NCBI GenBank assembly: GCA_965203505.1
Contig: OZ241880.1
Location: 682,001-746,000 of the forward strand
Length of the DNA stretch: 64,000 nucleotides
From: Bin127 sp965203505
GTDB taxonomy: Bacteria; Chloroflexota; Dehalococcoidia; Lucifugimonadales; Lucifugimonadaceae
Reading direction: 5' to 3'
The position numbers and the translations under genes are program-made. Within the stretch, counting starts at the first letter, position 1; each line of letters begins with the position of its first letter. The notes under the pieces are model-generated. The model made no database searches. It had not been told where the DNA came from and saw only the letters and a program-made list of their open reading frames with translations. Below are positions 39,954 through 48,365 of the stretch, piece after piece.

Positions 39954-40718
39954 ATGAGCTACGAAGAAATCGTTGTGTCCAAAGCTGAGGGTGTGGGCAT
40001 AATCCGTCTGAATCGCCCTAAGGTGTTGAACGCGCTCAGCAAGAGGCTGACGCGGGAAGTGGACGCGGCGATCAGCGACATGGAGTCGGACGCCGACGTC
40101 AAAGCCGTGATATTTACCGGTACCGGCGAACGCGCGTTCTCGGCCGGCGGTGATATCCACGAGCAGGTGCGCGATGCTGAAAATCCGCCACAACCGGACC
40201 CGAAACGGGCTGAGTATTCGTGGCACGTCGCCGCGTGCGCAAAGCCGACTATTGGTGCGCTCAACGGGCTCGCTTACGGTGGGGCGGCGGTGATGGCTTC
40301 GAGTTTCGACATTCGCGTGGGTTGCGAGCGTTCGAGCTTCCGCTTCCTCGCCGCTTCATATGGCCGGGTGAATTCTACTTGGAGTTTGCCCATGCAGGTA
40401 GGCTGGCCCGTAGCGAAGGAACTGCTGTTCAGCGCGCGGGTCGTAGGGGCCGAAGAGGCGTATCGCATCGGTCTGTTGAATCACCTTGTCAGCTCCGACG
40501 AGTTGATGCCCAAGGCTTTGGAGATAGCGAGCCAGATCGCGGCGAACGACCCGCGCATGGTGCAAGGCATCAAGGAGCTGATGTTGGAAGACGTGGGCAA
40601 TGGCTGGCGCTGGATGTATGACAACGAGGCGGCGGCGCAGAAGGGCAGGCTCAAGGCCACGCCCGTCGAAGAGGGGTTCGCCGAGTTTATCGCCCGCAAG
40701 GGGAGAAAGGAATCGTAG
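39954..40718 (+). CDS. Enoyl-CoA hydratase/isomerase (crotonase) family protein
   Basis: 254 aa from ATG 39954 with AGAG 8 nt upstream. Crotonase fold: IIRLNRPKVLNALSKRL, AVIFTGTGERAFSAGGDI (oxyanion hole) and GALNGLAYGGAAVMASSFDIRVG. The region where true hydratases carry their two catalytic Glu (usually PE...G and PGxGGTQ) reads FLAASYGRVNSTWSLPM, so both appear to be missing; isomerase, decarboxylase or CoA-lyase-type chemistry is more likely than hydration. It is immediately followed (3 nt) by a CoA transferase, with which it probably works. Base composition is visibly more GC-rich than neighbours. Confidence 0.88.
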   Translation: MSYEEIVVSKAEGVGIIRLNRPKVLNALSKRLTREVDAAISDMESDADVKAVIFTGTGERAFSAGGDIHEQVRDAENPPQPDPKRAEYSWHVAACAKPTIGALNGLAYGGAAVMASSFDIRVGCERSSFRFLAASYGRVNSTWSLPMQVGWPVAKELLFSARVVGAEEAYRIGLLNHLVSSDELMPKALEIASQIAANDPRMVQGIKELMLEDVGNGWRWMYDNEAAAQKGRLKATPVEEGFAEFIARKGRKES

Positions 40719-40721
40719 CCG

Positions 40722-41954
40722 ATGGCATCTGAGAACGGCAGATTGAAGACACCGCTCGAAGGGATCCGGGTACTGGATCTGGGTCGTTACCAAGCGGGTC
40801 CGCGTTGCGCTCTGATGTTCGCGCGCATGGGTGCCGAGGTGATCAAAGTCGAGTCGGTGCGCGGCGATGAGAGCCGCGCGAACGGTCCAACAGTTCGTGG
40901 TCAGTCGGCGTACTGGGTGCAGTACAACAGCGGCAAGAAGAGCCTCGCGATCAACCTGCGCACCGAAAAAGGCAAGGAGGTGCTGCGCGACCTTGTGAAA
41001 GTGTCCGACATCCTGCTGCAAAACTTCCGCCCCGGGACGATCGAGATCATGGGTTTCGGTTACGAGAAGCTCAAGGAGTTGAATCCAAAGATCATCATGA
41101 TCAACGTCTCGGCTTACGGTCAGTACGGGCCCAATCGTGAGAAGGTCGGGTTCGACCCGATCGGTCAGGCCATGGGTGGTCTGATGTCGCTCACCGGCTA
41201 CGGCGATTTGCCTCCGATTAAAACCTACTTCCCACTTATCGACCGGATCACGGCGTTGCACGCCTGCATCGGCGCGTTGGCGGCTCTACGCGAGCGGGAG
41301 ATATCTGGCGAAGGCCAAGCGCTCGAGGTATGTCTCGCTGACACTGGCTTCACGACCAACGAGATACCAATTTCGGCCTATCTGGGCGGCGCTGTGGAGA
41401 CGACGCGTCCGGATACCGCGATCGGCGGTGGCGGGACGCCGTTCGGCGGGATGTACGAGACGGAAGACGGCCATGTGATCCTCGCCGCCGGCAACGACAA
41501 CATGTGGCCTCGCGTGTGCGAGGCGCTGGGGCGGCCCGAGTGGCTGGATGATCCGCGTTTCGCGACGCGCGACGCCCGGACCGACAACGTGGATGTTTTG
41601 GAGGACGGTATAGGCGAATGGCTGAAGCAGCGGAGCACCAAACAGGCGGTTGACGATCTATCTGCGCACAGCATACCCTGCGCGCCGGTCAACACCACGG
41701 AGCAGGCGGCGAACGAACCGCAGCTGCACGAGCGCGAGATCATGATGGAGGTGCCGGACCCGGTGGCCGGCACGATGTGGGTGAGCGGAAAATCGATCAA
41801 GTTCAGCCGCACTCCGATGGTCGTGGGCTCGGCGCCCACCATCGGGGAGCACACGCGTGAGCTGCTCTCCGATCTTCTTGGCTACTCCGGTGCGCAGGTG
41901 CAGGCACTGGTCGACGAGGAAGTAGTTGGGGCGGACGACTCGCCTCAGGCGTAG
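40722..41954 (+). CDS. CaiB/BaiF-type (class III) CoA transferase
   Basis: 410 aa. Family III motifs: GIRVLDLGRYQAGPRCALMFARMGAEVIKVE at the N-terminus, AINLRTEKGKEVLRDLVKVSDILLQNFRPG, and GFDPIGQAMGGLMSLTGYGD containing the Asp that forms the aspartyl-CoA anhydride. The family moves CoA between carboxylic acids (formyl-CoA, carnitine, succinyl-CoA). Codon choice is strongly C/G-ending compared with genes on either side. With the crotonase gene it forms a two-gene catabolic cassette, flanked by inverted 44-nt repeats. Confidence 0.92.
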   Translation: MASENGRLKTPLEGIRVLDLGRYQAGPRCALMFARMGAEVIKVESVRGDESRANGPTVRGQSAYWVQYNSGKKSLAINLRTEKGKEVLRDLVKVSDILLQNFRPGTIEIMGFGYEKLKELNPKIIMINVSAYGQYGPNREKVGFDPIGQAMGGLMSLTGYGDLPPIKTYFPLIDRITALHACIGALAALREREISGEGQALEVCLADTGFTTNEIPISAYLGGAVETTRPDTAIGGGGTPFGGMYETEDGHVILAAGNDNMWPRVCEALGRPEWLDDPRFATRDARTDNVDVLEDGIGEWLKQRSTKQAVDDLSAHSIPCAPVNTTEQAANEPQLHEREIMMEVPDPVAGTMWVSGKSIKFSRTPMVVGSAPTIGEHTRELLSDLLGYSGAQVQALVDEEVVGADDSPQA

Positions 41955-41964
41955 GCCGGAACCA

Positions 41965-42008
41965 ATTCCGGCGTTCGCCGGAATGACGGGAGTTTTGCAA
42001 TGGTCTCG
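41965..42008 (-). repeat. Inverted copy of the 44-nt repeat, downstream of the CoA-transferase cassette
   Basis: Palindrome ATTCCGGC / GCCGGAAT (41965-41984) plus GACGGGAGTTTTGCAATGGT and CTCG. It is the inverse complement of 39661-39704 with about five substitutions outside the loop. Confidence 0.75.
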
Positions 42009-42079
42009 CGAGCGGGGGAAACGCTGCCGCGCAGTCAATACGGTGACGTTGCCGCGATAGGAGGTTGGGAAGCTGGCGA

Positions 42080-43996
42080 TCAGCCCGCTGGTGAAGGGTC
42101 TACAGCGGAGGAGCCTTCGGTTGAACCGACGGGTTCCAACTCTTCCGTGACGTTACCACCGTCGCCGGGATCGGTGGAGACGCTTTCGACTTGATTCGGG
42201 TCGCGACCTTCCATGATTGCTTCGAATTGATCGGCGTCGATGGTCTCGTTCTCAAGCAGGAAATTAGAGACGGCTTCCAAGTGGTCTTCGTGCTCGGTGA
42301 GGATCTTCTTGGCGGTCTGGACACCTTCTCGGAGGAGCCGATCGATCTCGCGGTCGATGATCGCTTCGGTCTTCAAGCTGTAGTCGCGTTCTTCTGAGAT
42401 TTCGCGACCGAGGAAAATCGCCTCTTGGCGCTTGCCGAAAGATCGATACGTCAGTTCATCGCTCATGCCGTAACGCATGATCATCTCGCGCGCGATGCGC
42501 GTCGCTTGTTCGAAATCGTTGGACGCACCGGTCGTTATCTTGCCGAGTTTGAGTTCTTCGGCCGCGCGCCCGCCCATGGCGGCGGCGATGCGTGAAATCA
42601 AGTAGGGCTTGGTGAGGTAGGATTTGTCCTCTTGCTCCCAGCGCGTGAAACCGCCTGCGTGGCCGCGGGCGATGATAGATATCTTACCCACGCGGTCGCC
42701 TTCGGGCATGAAGTATGGTACGACGGCGTGCCCGGCTTCGTGGTATGCGGTGAGCCGGCGTTCGTCTTCTGTGATCACCTTGCTCTTGCGGGCCGGGCCG
42801 ATCGAGACGCGATCGATCGATTCGAGGAGTTCGTCGAGTCCTATGGATTTCTTGTTTTTACGGGCGGCGAGCAGGGCGGCTTCGTTGATCAAGTTGGCGA
42901 GATCGGCACCGGAAAATCCGGGGGTCTGCTTGGCGACGGCCTGCATCTCGATGCCTTTGTCGAATGGTTTGCCTTTTGCGTGGACGTCGAGGATGGCGGT
43001 GCGCCCGCGGATGTCGGGTGTGTCGAGCGTTACGCGCCGGTCGAAGCGGCCGGGGCGCAACAGGGCCGGGTCGAGGATGTCGGGGCGGTTTGTCGCGGCG
43101 ATGACGATGACCGAAGAGTTGGTGTCGAAACCATCCATCTCAACGAGGATCTGGTTCAAAGTTTGCTCGCGTTCGTCGTGTCCGCCGCCGAGTCCAGCTC
43201 CGCGATGCCTTCCGACTGCGTCGATCTCGTCGACGAAGATGATGCAGGGCGCGTGCCGCTTAGCTTGTTGGAAAAGGTCTCGGACGCGTGATGCGCCGAC
43301 TCCGACGAACATCTCGACGAATTCGGAACCGGAAATGGAGAAGAAGGGCACGCCGGCTTCGCCTGCGACTGCGCGCGCGAGGAGGGTTTTGCCAGTACCC
43401 GGCGGGCCGACGAGCAGGACGCCACGAGGAATACGGGCGCCTAGCGCTTGGAATCGCTCCGGGAACTTGAGGAATTCGACGATCTCTTCAAGCTCTTCCT
43501 TGGCTTCGGGGACGCCTGCCACGTCGAAGAACGTGACGGTGGCTTTGGCTCCTACGAACATGCGGGCGCGGGTGCGGCCGAAGTTCATCGTCTGGCTGTT
43601 GCCGGCTTGGGCTTGCCGCAGCATGAAGATCAGCAGACCTGCGAACAGGATCAGCGGCAGGAATCCGATCAGAGCCTGCAGCAGCGTGGCGAGGCCGCTC
43701 TGTCCGCGCACGTCGAGCCGATAGTTGTTCAGATCGGCGCCGGCGTCTGACAGCGCTTCGAAAACGCTGGTCGAAGTCTCCTTGCGCGAGGAGAATACCT
43801 GCGAACCGTTATCGATCTTGACAGTGTCGCCGTTTACCTCGATGCTGAGCGCGGGACCGGTGTTGTCGCGCGCCATCTCGACGACTCGGTTGAATGGGAT
43901 CGTCTGCGCGTTGTCGCCTTGTCGGAACAAAAGCAGGATCAACGCGATCGCGGCGACTGCGATCAACAGATAGATCAGTGAGTTGCGCATCTTCAC
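42080..43996 (-). CDS. ftsH: ATP-dependent zinc metalloprotease FtsH
   Basis: 638 aa. Two N-terminal membrane helices (about 7-24 and 105-126) enclose the extracytoplasmic part. The AAA+ domain has Walker A GPPGTGKT (197-204), Walker B CIIFVDEIDAVGRHRG and the SRH (PALLRPGRFDRRV). The peptidase domain has HEAGHAVVPYF with the zinc His pair and a downstream Asp. It degrades misfolded membrane proteins and short-lived regulators. The C-terminal tail is acidic and disordered. ATG 43990 is an equally possible start. Confidence 0.97.
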   Translation of the reverse strand: MKMRNSLIYLLIAVAAIALILLLFRQGDNAQTIPFNRVVEMARDNTGPALSIEVNGDTVKIDNGSQVFSSRKETSTSVFEALSDAGADLNNYRLDVRGQSGLATLLQALIGFLPLILFAGLLIFMLRQAQAGNSQTMNFGRTRARMFVGAKATVTFFDVAGVPEAKEELEEIVEFLKFPERFQALGARIPRGVLLVGPPGTGKTLLARAVAGEAGVPFFSISGSEFVEMFVGVGASRVRDLFQQAKRHAPCIIFVDEIDAVGRHRGAGLGGGHDEREQTLNQILVEMDGFDTNSSVIVIAATNRPDILDPALLRPGRFDRRVTLDTPDIRGRTAILDVHAKGKPFDKGIEMQAVAKQTPGFSGADLANLINEAALLAARKNKKSIGLDELLESIDRVSIGPARKSKVITEDERRLTAYHEAGHAVVPYFMPEGDRVGKISIIARGHAGGFTRWEQEDKSYLTKPYLISRIAAAMGGRAAEELKLGKITTGASNDFEQATRIAREMIMRYGMSDELTYRSFGKRQEAIFLGREISEERDYSLKTEAIIDREIDRLLREGVQTAKKILTEHEDHLEAVSNFLLENETIDADQFEAIMEGRDPNQVESVSTDPGDGGNVTEELEPVGSTEGSSAVDPSPAG

Positions 43997-44118
43997 AGTT
44001 TGGATTGTAAATCACCCTTTAAAAGGATTTAGAGCCGAGTCCATGTAATCGATACGTTTATCCGAACCGCTTCGGATCTTGCGAGAGCTGGTGCGGGACC
44101 GTCGAAAGCGGGCCGGAG

Positions 44119-44865
44119 CTAGGAGTTGAAGGGTTTGTTGCCGTTTTCTTCGCAGAATTCGCGAGCTTGGCCGAGCATGAGTTCACGAACGCCGAGGCCG
44201 AAGGTGTTGGCTCCGATCGATTTGCCGGCGGCCACGGCGCGGCGCTCGATGTCTTCTGTGGCGGCGACGCGGTCCGGATGCTGCGGCTGGCCGGCGAGGC
44301 CCATGCTCGCGGCGAAGTCGTTCGGTCCGCCGGCTACTCCGGTGAGGCCGGGCACGGCGAGGATATCGTCGAGGTTGTCGTGCGCCTTTTTCGATTCGAT
44401 CTGGGCGTAGACGATCATGTTTTCGTTGGCCCACTTCATGAAGGCGCGTTGACCTCCGTATTCGGCGATTTTCTCAGGGTCGCCGAACTCGGTGCCGCGT
44501 CCGCCGCCCCAGGAGCGCCATCCATCTTCTGGGAAGAGGCAGGCGTCGGCCAGAGCTTGCGCCTGCGCGCCGGTTTCCACGTGTGGCCCGGTGACGCCTT
44601 GAACGCCGCGGTCGAGATATAGATTGACCCAGTAGGACGCGATGTTGGGCACGCGTGCGGTGACGGACATGCCGAGGGCGTTGGACAATCGGCAGATGTC
44701 GTCGACGTTTTCGACGGAGTAGGCTCCGTGTTCGCCATCGATCGATATGGCGTCGAACCCGACGTGGGCAGCGAGTTCGATCAGTTGGAGCGATGGGAAC
44801 GGCAGCGCGAACACCAATGCGTATCGGCCTTCGCGGTTCGCCTTGAGGATAGAGTTTTCGATCAT
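44119..44865 (-). CDS. HpcH/HpaI aldolase-family protein (canonical type)
   Basis: 248 aa. Canonical signature: FDAISIDGEHGAYSVENVDDICR (D-x-E-H metal/substrate box), VTGPHVETGAQAQALADAC, IVYAQIESKKAHDNLDDILAVPG (metal Glu) and GGPNDFAASMG. Predicted to cleave a 2-keto-3-deoxy acid to pyruvate and an aldehyde. The gene lies 77 bp downstream of an enolase-superfamily dehydratase on the same strand; such dehydratases make 2-keto-3-deoxy acids, so the two would form consecutive steps of a sugar-acid pathway. Confidence 0.88.
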   Translation of the reverse strand: MIENSILKANREGRYALVFALPFPSLQLIELAAHVGFDAISIDGEHGAYSVENVDDICRLSNALGMSVTARVPNIASYWVNLYLDRGVQGVTGPHVETGAQAQALADACLFPEDGWRSWGGGRGTEFGDPEKIAEYGGQRAFMKWANENMIVYAQIESKKAHDNLDDILAVPGLTGVAGGPNDFAASMGLAGQPQHPDRVAATEDIERRAVAAGKSIGANTFGLGVRELMLGQAREFCEENGNKPFNS

Positions 44866-44942
44866 TGTCGGGGTCTCCGGGGAGCGTGGCTCCTGATTCT
44901 TCGTGTGCGATGAATTCTAGCAACGCGGGGCGGCATCGCGCG

Positions 44943-46100
44943 TCAGATCCGACGATTGGACCCTCCCCGAGCGGTGGGGCGCTTGATGGGCGGATGGTCC
45001 GCGATTTCGTCGAGATCCAAGTCGATGCCGAGTCCGGGCGCGTCGCTGAGGGTGATGTAGCCGTCTTCTTGCCTGGGCAATCCACGGCATACGGTGAAGT
45101 ACCAGGGCGAGTAGAACTCGGCGTGGTACTCCTGGATCTCGAAGTTGACGATCGATGCGTCGAGGTGCATCTCGGCGATGGCGCCGATGGGCGAGCAGAC
45201 GTTGTGCGGTGCCATCGTGATGTGTTTGGCTTCGGCCATGATGGCGATCTTTTTGAGTTCGGTGATACCGCCGGCGTTGGCGATGTCGGGCTGGAGCACG
45301 TCGACGGCGTGGTTGTCGATGATGTCCGCGAAGGGGAATTTCGAATAGAGCCGTTCGCCGGTGGCGATCGGGATCGCGACCTTGCGTCGGACCTCGAGTA
45401 GTTCGCTGACTCTCTCTTCAGAAACGGGCTCTTCGTAGAACAGCGGGTGGTACTTTTCCATTCGGTTGCCGAGTTTTATGGCGTTCATGACGTCGAATTT
45501 GGCATGGGCTTCGACGAGGATGTCGACTTCGGCGCCCACGGTTTCGCGCACCGCGGCCACGCGCGCTTCGGCGATCGCAGCTTCGCGTTCGGAGATTTTG
45601 TAGTAGTTGGTCTGTGCGAAGGGATCGAATTTGAGCGCGGTGTATCCCATATCGACGACGACTTTCGACTCCTCGGCGTTCTGTTCGGGCGAACCGGGGT
45701 TGGCGTACCAGCCGTTCGCGTAGACGCGGATTCGCTCGCGCTGGGATCCTCCGAGGAGCTGGTAGACCGGCCGGCCGAGGATCTTACCTTTGAGGTCCCA
45801 CAGGGCGATATCGATGCCGCTGATGGCGGTCATGGCGAGTCGACCGCGCTTGCCCGGGGAGTTGTGGTACATGTCGGTCCAAATCGCCTCGGAGTCGAGC
45901 GGATCTCGGCCGGTCACCCATTTTTCGACGAGGTGAGTGGCGAGCAGTTTAACCGCGTCGTCGGCTTCCATCGGGCTTGCGTCGCCGAGGCCGTACAGTC
46001 CGGGCTGGTCGGTGTTTAACTGCACGACGAGCCAGTTACGATCGGCGTTATGATGCTTGGCTGAAAATTGGTGGAACTGGATACTGGTTACGGCTGGCAT
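44943..46100 (-). CDS. Enolase-superfamily sugar-acid dehydratase/racemase
   Basis: 385 aa from ATG 46100, with GGAG 5 nt upstream. The N-terminal cap domain (to about 120) and the TIM barrel with K in YTALKFDPF, LVEAHAKFD, YEEPV, ATGERLY and MAPHNVCSP. The metal site is E-x-H where the usual first ligand is Asp; the second and third Glu and the catalytic His are present. It resembles galactonate/mannonate-type dehydratases. With the downstream HpcH aldolase it gives a plausible two-step conversion of a sugar acid to pyruvate plus aldehyde. Substrate unknown. Confidence 0.88.
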   Translation of the reverse strand: MPAVTSIQFHQFSAKHHNADRNWLVVQLNTDQPGLYGLGDASPMEADDAVKLLATHLVEKWVTGRDPLDSEAIWTDMYHNSPGKRGRLAMTAISGIDIALWDLKGKILGRPVYQLLGGSQRERIRVYANGWYANPGSPEQNAEESKVVVDMGYTALKFDPFAQTNYYKISEREAAIAEARVAAVRETVGAEVDILVEAHAKFDVMNAIKLGNRMEKYHPLFYEEPVSEERVSELLEVRRKVAIPIATGERLYSKFPFADIIDNHAVDVLQPDIANAGGITELKKIAIMAEAKHITMAPHNVCSPIGAIAEMHLDASIVNFEIQEYHAEFYSPWYFTVCRGLPRQEDGYITLSDAPGLGIDLDLDEIADHPPIKRPTARGGSNRRI

Positions 46101-46230
46101 GGCGTCTCCGTGACATTGAACTTGATGTTGCGGTCGCGCTTGCCAAGGATACCAATCGTCGGATACCAATCGTCGGCGGGTGACAGTTTACGATTCTCGG
46201 GACAATGGGTTGCGTTAAACTTTGCGAATT

Positions 46231-47523
46231 ATGGGTGTTTGCGTCGCAGAGAGCGTTTTGCATGAGGCCTGGCGGAGCGCGGATGACGGTCGATCCCGGG
46301 TGGCTACCACTGATGGTCGGAGTTTTCGCATCCTCTATTCAGGCATTCCGGGCGGTTCGTACGGGCCGGATTTCAAAGACGCGGTCCTAGAAGCCAGGGA
46401 CGGTTCCGAGATCCAAGGCGACATCGAGATTCATCGGGAAGTTTCGGACTGGTACGGGCACGGACACGATGGGGATGAAGGGTACTGTCGTGTGATTTTC
46501 CATGCGGTGGGATCGTCGGCCCGTGGCGAAAAACGGCGCGTCACGTTGAATGCGTTCGGAACCGTAGTCGACGAGATTGACATGGGGCCGTTGCTGGTCG
46601 ATTCGGACGTTTTTTCCGTTGCTTCAAGAACGCGCTCTCGTCGAATGCACGGTGGAAGAGGCGGAGATGTGGTCCAAGCGGGAGATGAGTGGTTGGATGT
46701 TGCGGGCGACGAGCGCTTCGCGCAGTTGATCGCGAGCAGGAGCCTCGACGTTGACCGATTCGGGCCTGATCTCGCGATGCAGATGTCGATCTTCGAGTGC
46801 TTGGGTTTCCCGCGCAACCGGACTCAGTTCAGGACTTTGGCGCAACGACTGCCTTGGCCTTTTCTGGTGCGTTTCGCGCACCGATCTGACCGCGCTGAGC
46901 GGATGGTCGAAGATCGCGCAGAGGATGAAGACCGCGAAGACGATGTTGATCGCGCCGCCGAACTTCTCAGATGGGCCGGCGGTTTCGCGCCGAGGCCTGG
47001 GTTTTCGCCGGTGCCGGAGTTGGCGGGAGATGCGCCCCGATGGTGCAATGCAGCTAGCCGACCTGCAAATCGTCCGGCGATTCGGATCGTTGGCGCGGCG
47101 CATCTGGTCGCCGAGTGGTGGCGCAGCGGCGGACCGTTGAGGTGGGGATTGAATGTGATGATGGTGGCGGAGAGCTCGGCGCAACTGCGCGGTGCCTGTG
47201 GGCGGATCGACGGCATCGGCGCGGGGCGAGCGGGCGAGATCGTCGTTAACGCCGTCTTGCCGACGATCGCAGCTTGGGCGAAGATCGGTGGCGACGGTGC
47301 TCTGTACCGAGCCGCGACGCGAAGGTACCGGGAACACCCTTCGTTGCCTAAGAACTCTGTCTTGCGGGAAGCTGAACGGGCGATCCGTCTCCGCGGGTGT
47401 CCAGTCGGGCGCATCAGGGGAGCGCGACGGCAACAGGGGGCGATGCACGTCTTTAAATCGATGCTCTTGCGGCCGCGCGCAGCAAGCCAGATTCGATTGG
47501 GACGACGAGTGCTGTCGTCGTGA
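46231..47523 (+). CDS. DUF2851 family protein
   Basis: 430 aa from ATG 46231; an in-frame TTG at 46222 is possible. DUF2851 features: VLHEAWRSAD, FRILYSGIPGGSYGPDFKDAVLEARDG (the G-x-N/Y-GPDF box), GDIEIHREVSDWYGHGHD and MSIFECLGFPRNRTQF. The family is found in Bacteroidetes, Chloroflexota and related bacteria; function is unknown, although the N-terminal acidic/His box looks nuclease-like. The stop overlaps the next gene (GTGA), implying coupling. Confidence 0.82.
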   Translation: MGVCVAESVLHEAWRSADDGRSRVATTDGRSFRILYSGIPGGSYGPDFKDAVLEARDGSEIQGDIEIHREVSDWYGHGHDGDEGYCRVIFHAVGSSARGEKRRVTLNAFGTVVDEIDMGPLLVDSDVFSVASRTRSRRMHGGRGGDVVQAGDEWLDVAGDERFAQLIASRSLDVDRFGPDLAMQMSIFECLGFPRNRTQFRTLAQRLPWPFLVRFAHRSDRAERMVEDRAEDEDREDDVDRAAELLRWAGGFAPRPGFSPVPELAGDAPRWCNAASRPANRPAIRIVGAAHLVAEWWRSGGPLRWGLNVMMVAESSAQLRGACGRIDGIGAGRAGEIVVNAVLPTIAAWAKIGGDGALYRAATRRYREHPSLPKNSVLREAERAIRLRGCPVGRIRGARRQQGAMHVFKSMLLRPRAASQIRLGRRVLSS

Positions 47524-48320
47524 CGGATCGAGCGCAATCGACGCGGTCCTGTTCGTCTTCCACGGTACCGGCGCATATCCCGGATCCTGGTTCCATCGCG
47601 GACGGCGGACCTGGTGACGGGTCCTCGACGGAACGGGGCGAGACGGGGCCCTCCGTCGCCGAAGGATCCAGGCGGGTTCGCTTCTGCACCTGTTCAGATG
47701 TGCCGACGTGGGACGTGGTCGGGAGCCGCGATGCGACTGTCGAGACGCAGGTTTCCAGCGACGGCGGACGACCGCCGGGCGCGGCTTCGCCATCAGAGAT
47801 GGCTGGCGACGTTCCCGAATCACTTGCCGATCTTCCAGAGTTGGAGAGCCTGGCTGATTTGCTACCGGGAGAAACGTCTCTTTTTTCCGCTTTGACACAT
47901 GGCGAGGAGAGTTCTGAGGTTCTCATGACCGATCGGCGTATCCTGTTGCGAGGCGCGCCCGACTCGAACGTGCTGTTTTCCACCGTCCGATTGACCGATG
48001 TCGATTCGGTTTCGATAGCGAGGGCGCGACCCAGCCGCAGGTCGTTGATTTGGGGTCTGATCGGTTTGGGGGCGACCGTCGGGATGTGGCAGGCCCTTGA
48101 CGGTGTGGGCAATCTGCGATTGATCATCGCCGCGATAGTTTTGTTGATGAGCGCGGTGCTTTTGGCGGATTACGCGTTGAGACCGCCTGACCTACAGGTC
48201 TTGATCCGCGCGAAGTCGGGCATGGTTATGAGTATCGAGTTTGCTCAAAACCGCGCCGACGTCGCGGACCGATTTTCTGCCAAGGTTGTGGCGGCGCTGG
48301 AATCTATGCGCGCGTCTTGA
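47520..48320 (+). CDS. Two-TM membrane protein with disordered N-terminus and PH-like region
   Basis: 266 aa from GTG 47520, overlapping the DUF2851 stop. The first about 110 residues are Ser/Gly/Pro-rich and look disordered; a later start near residue 93 (MAGDVPES) is possible. Then comes a small beta-rich PH-like segment (EVLMTDRRILLRGAPDSNVLFSTVRLTDVDSVSIAR), two helices (SLIWGLIGLGATVGMWQAL and LRLIIAAIVLLMSAVLLADYAL) and a short tail (DLQVLIRAKSGMVMSIEF). It probably anchors in the membrane. Function unknown. Confidence 0.7.
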   Translation: MTDRAQSTRSCSSSTVPAHIPDPGSIADGGPGDGSSTERGETGPSVAEGSRRVRFCTCSDVPTWDVVGSRDATVETQVSSDGGRPPGAASPSEMAGDVPESLADLPELESLADLLPGETSLFSALTHGEESSEVLMTDRRILLRGAPDSNVLFSTVRLTDVDSVSIARARPSRRSLIWGLIGLGATVGMWQALDGVGNLRLIIAAIVLLMSAVLLADYALRPPDLQVLIRAKSGMVMSIEFAQNRADVADRFSAKVVAALESMRAS

Positions 48321-48365
48321 TGCGGCGTAGCAAAAGGCGGAGATCCGGCGATGCTAAGCGGGGTT

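Noticed and set aside
46624..47898. Long minus-strand frame opposite DUF2851
   Set aside because: Arg/Pro/Ser-rich antisense of a GC-rich gene; the plus-strand protein has family motifs.
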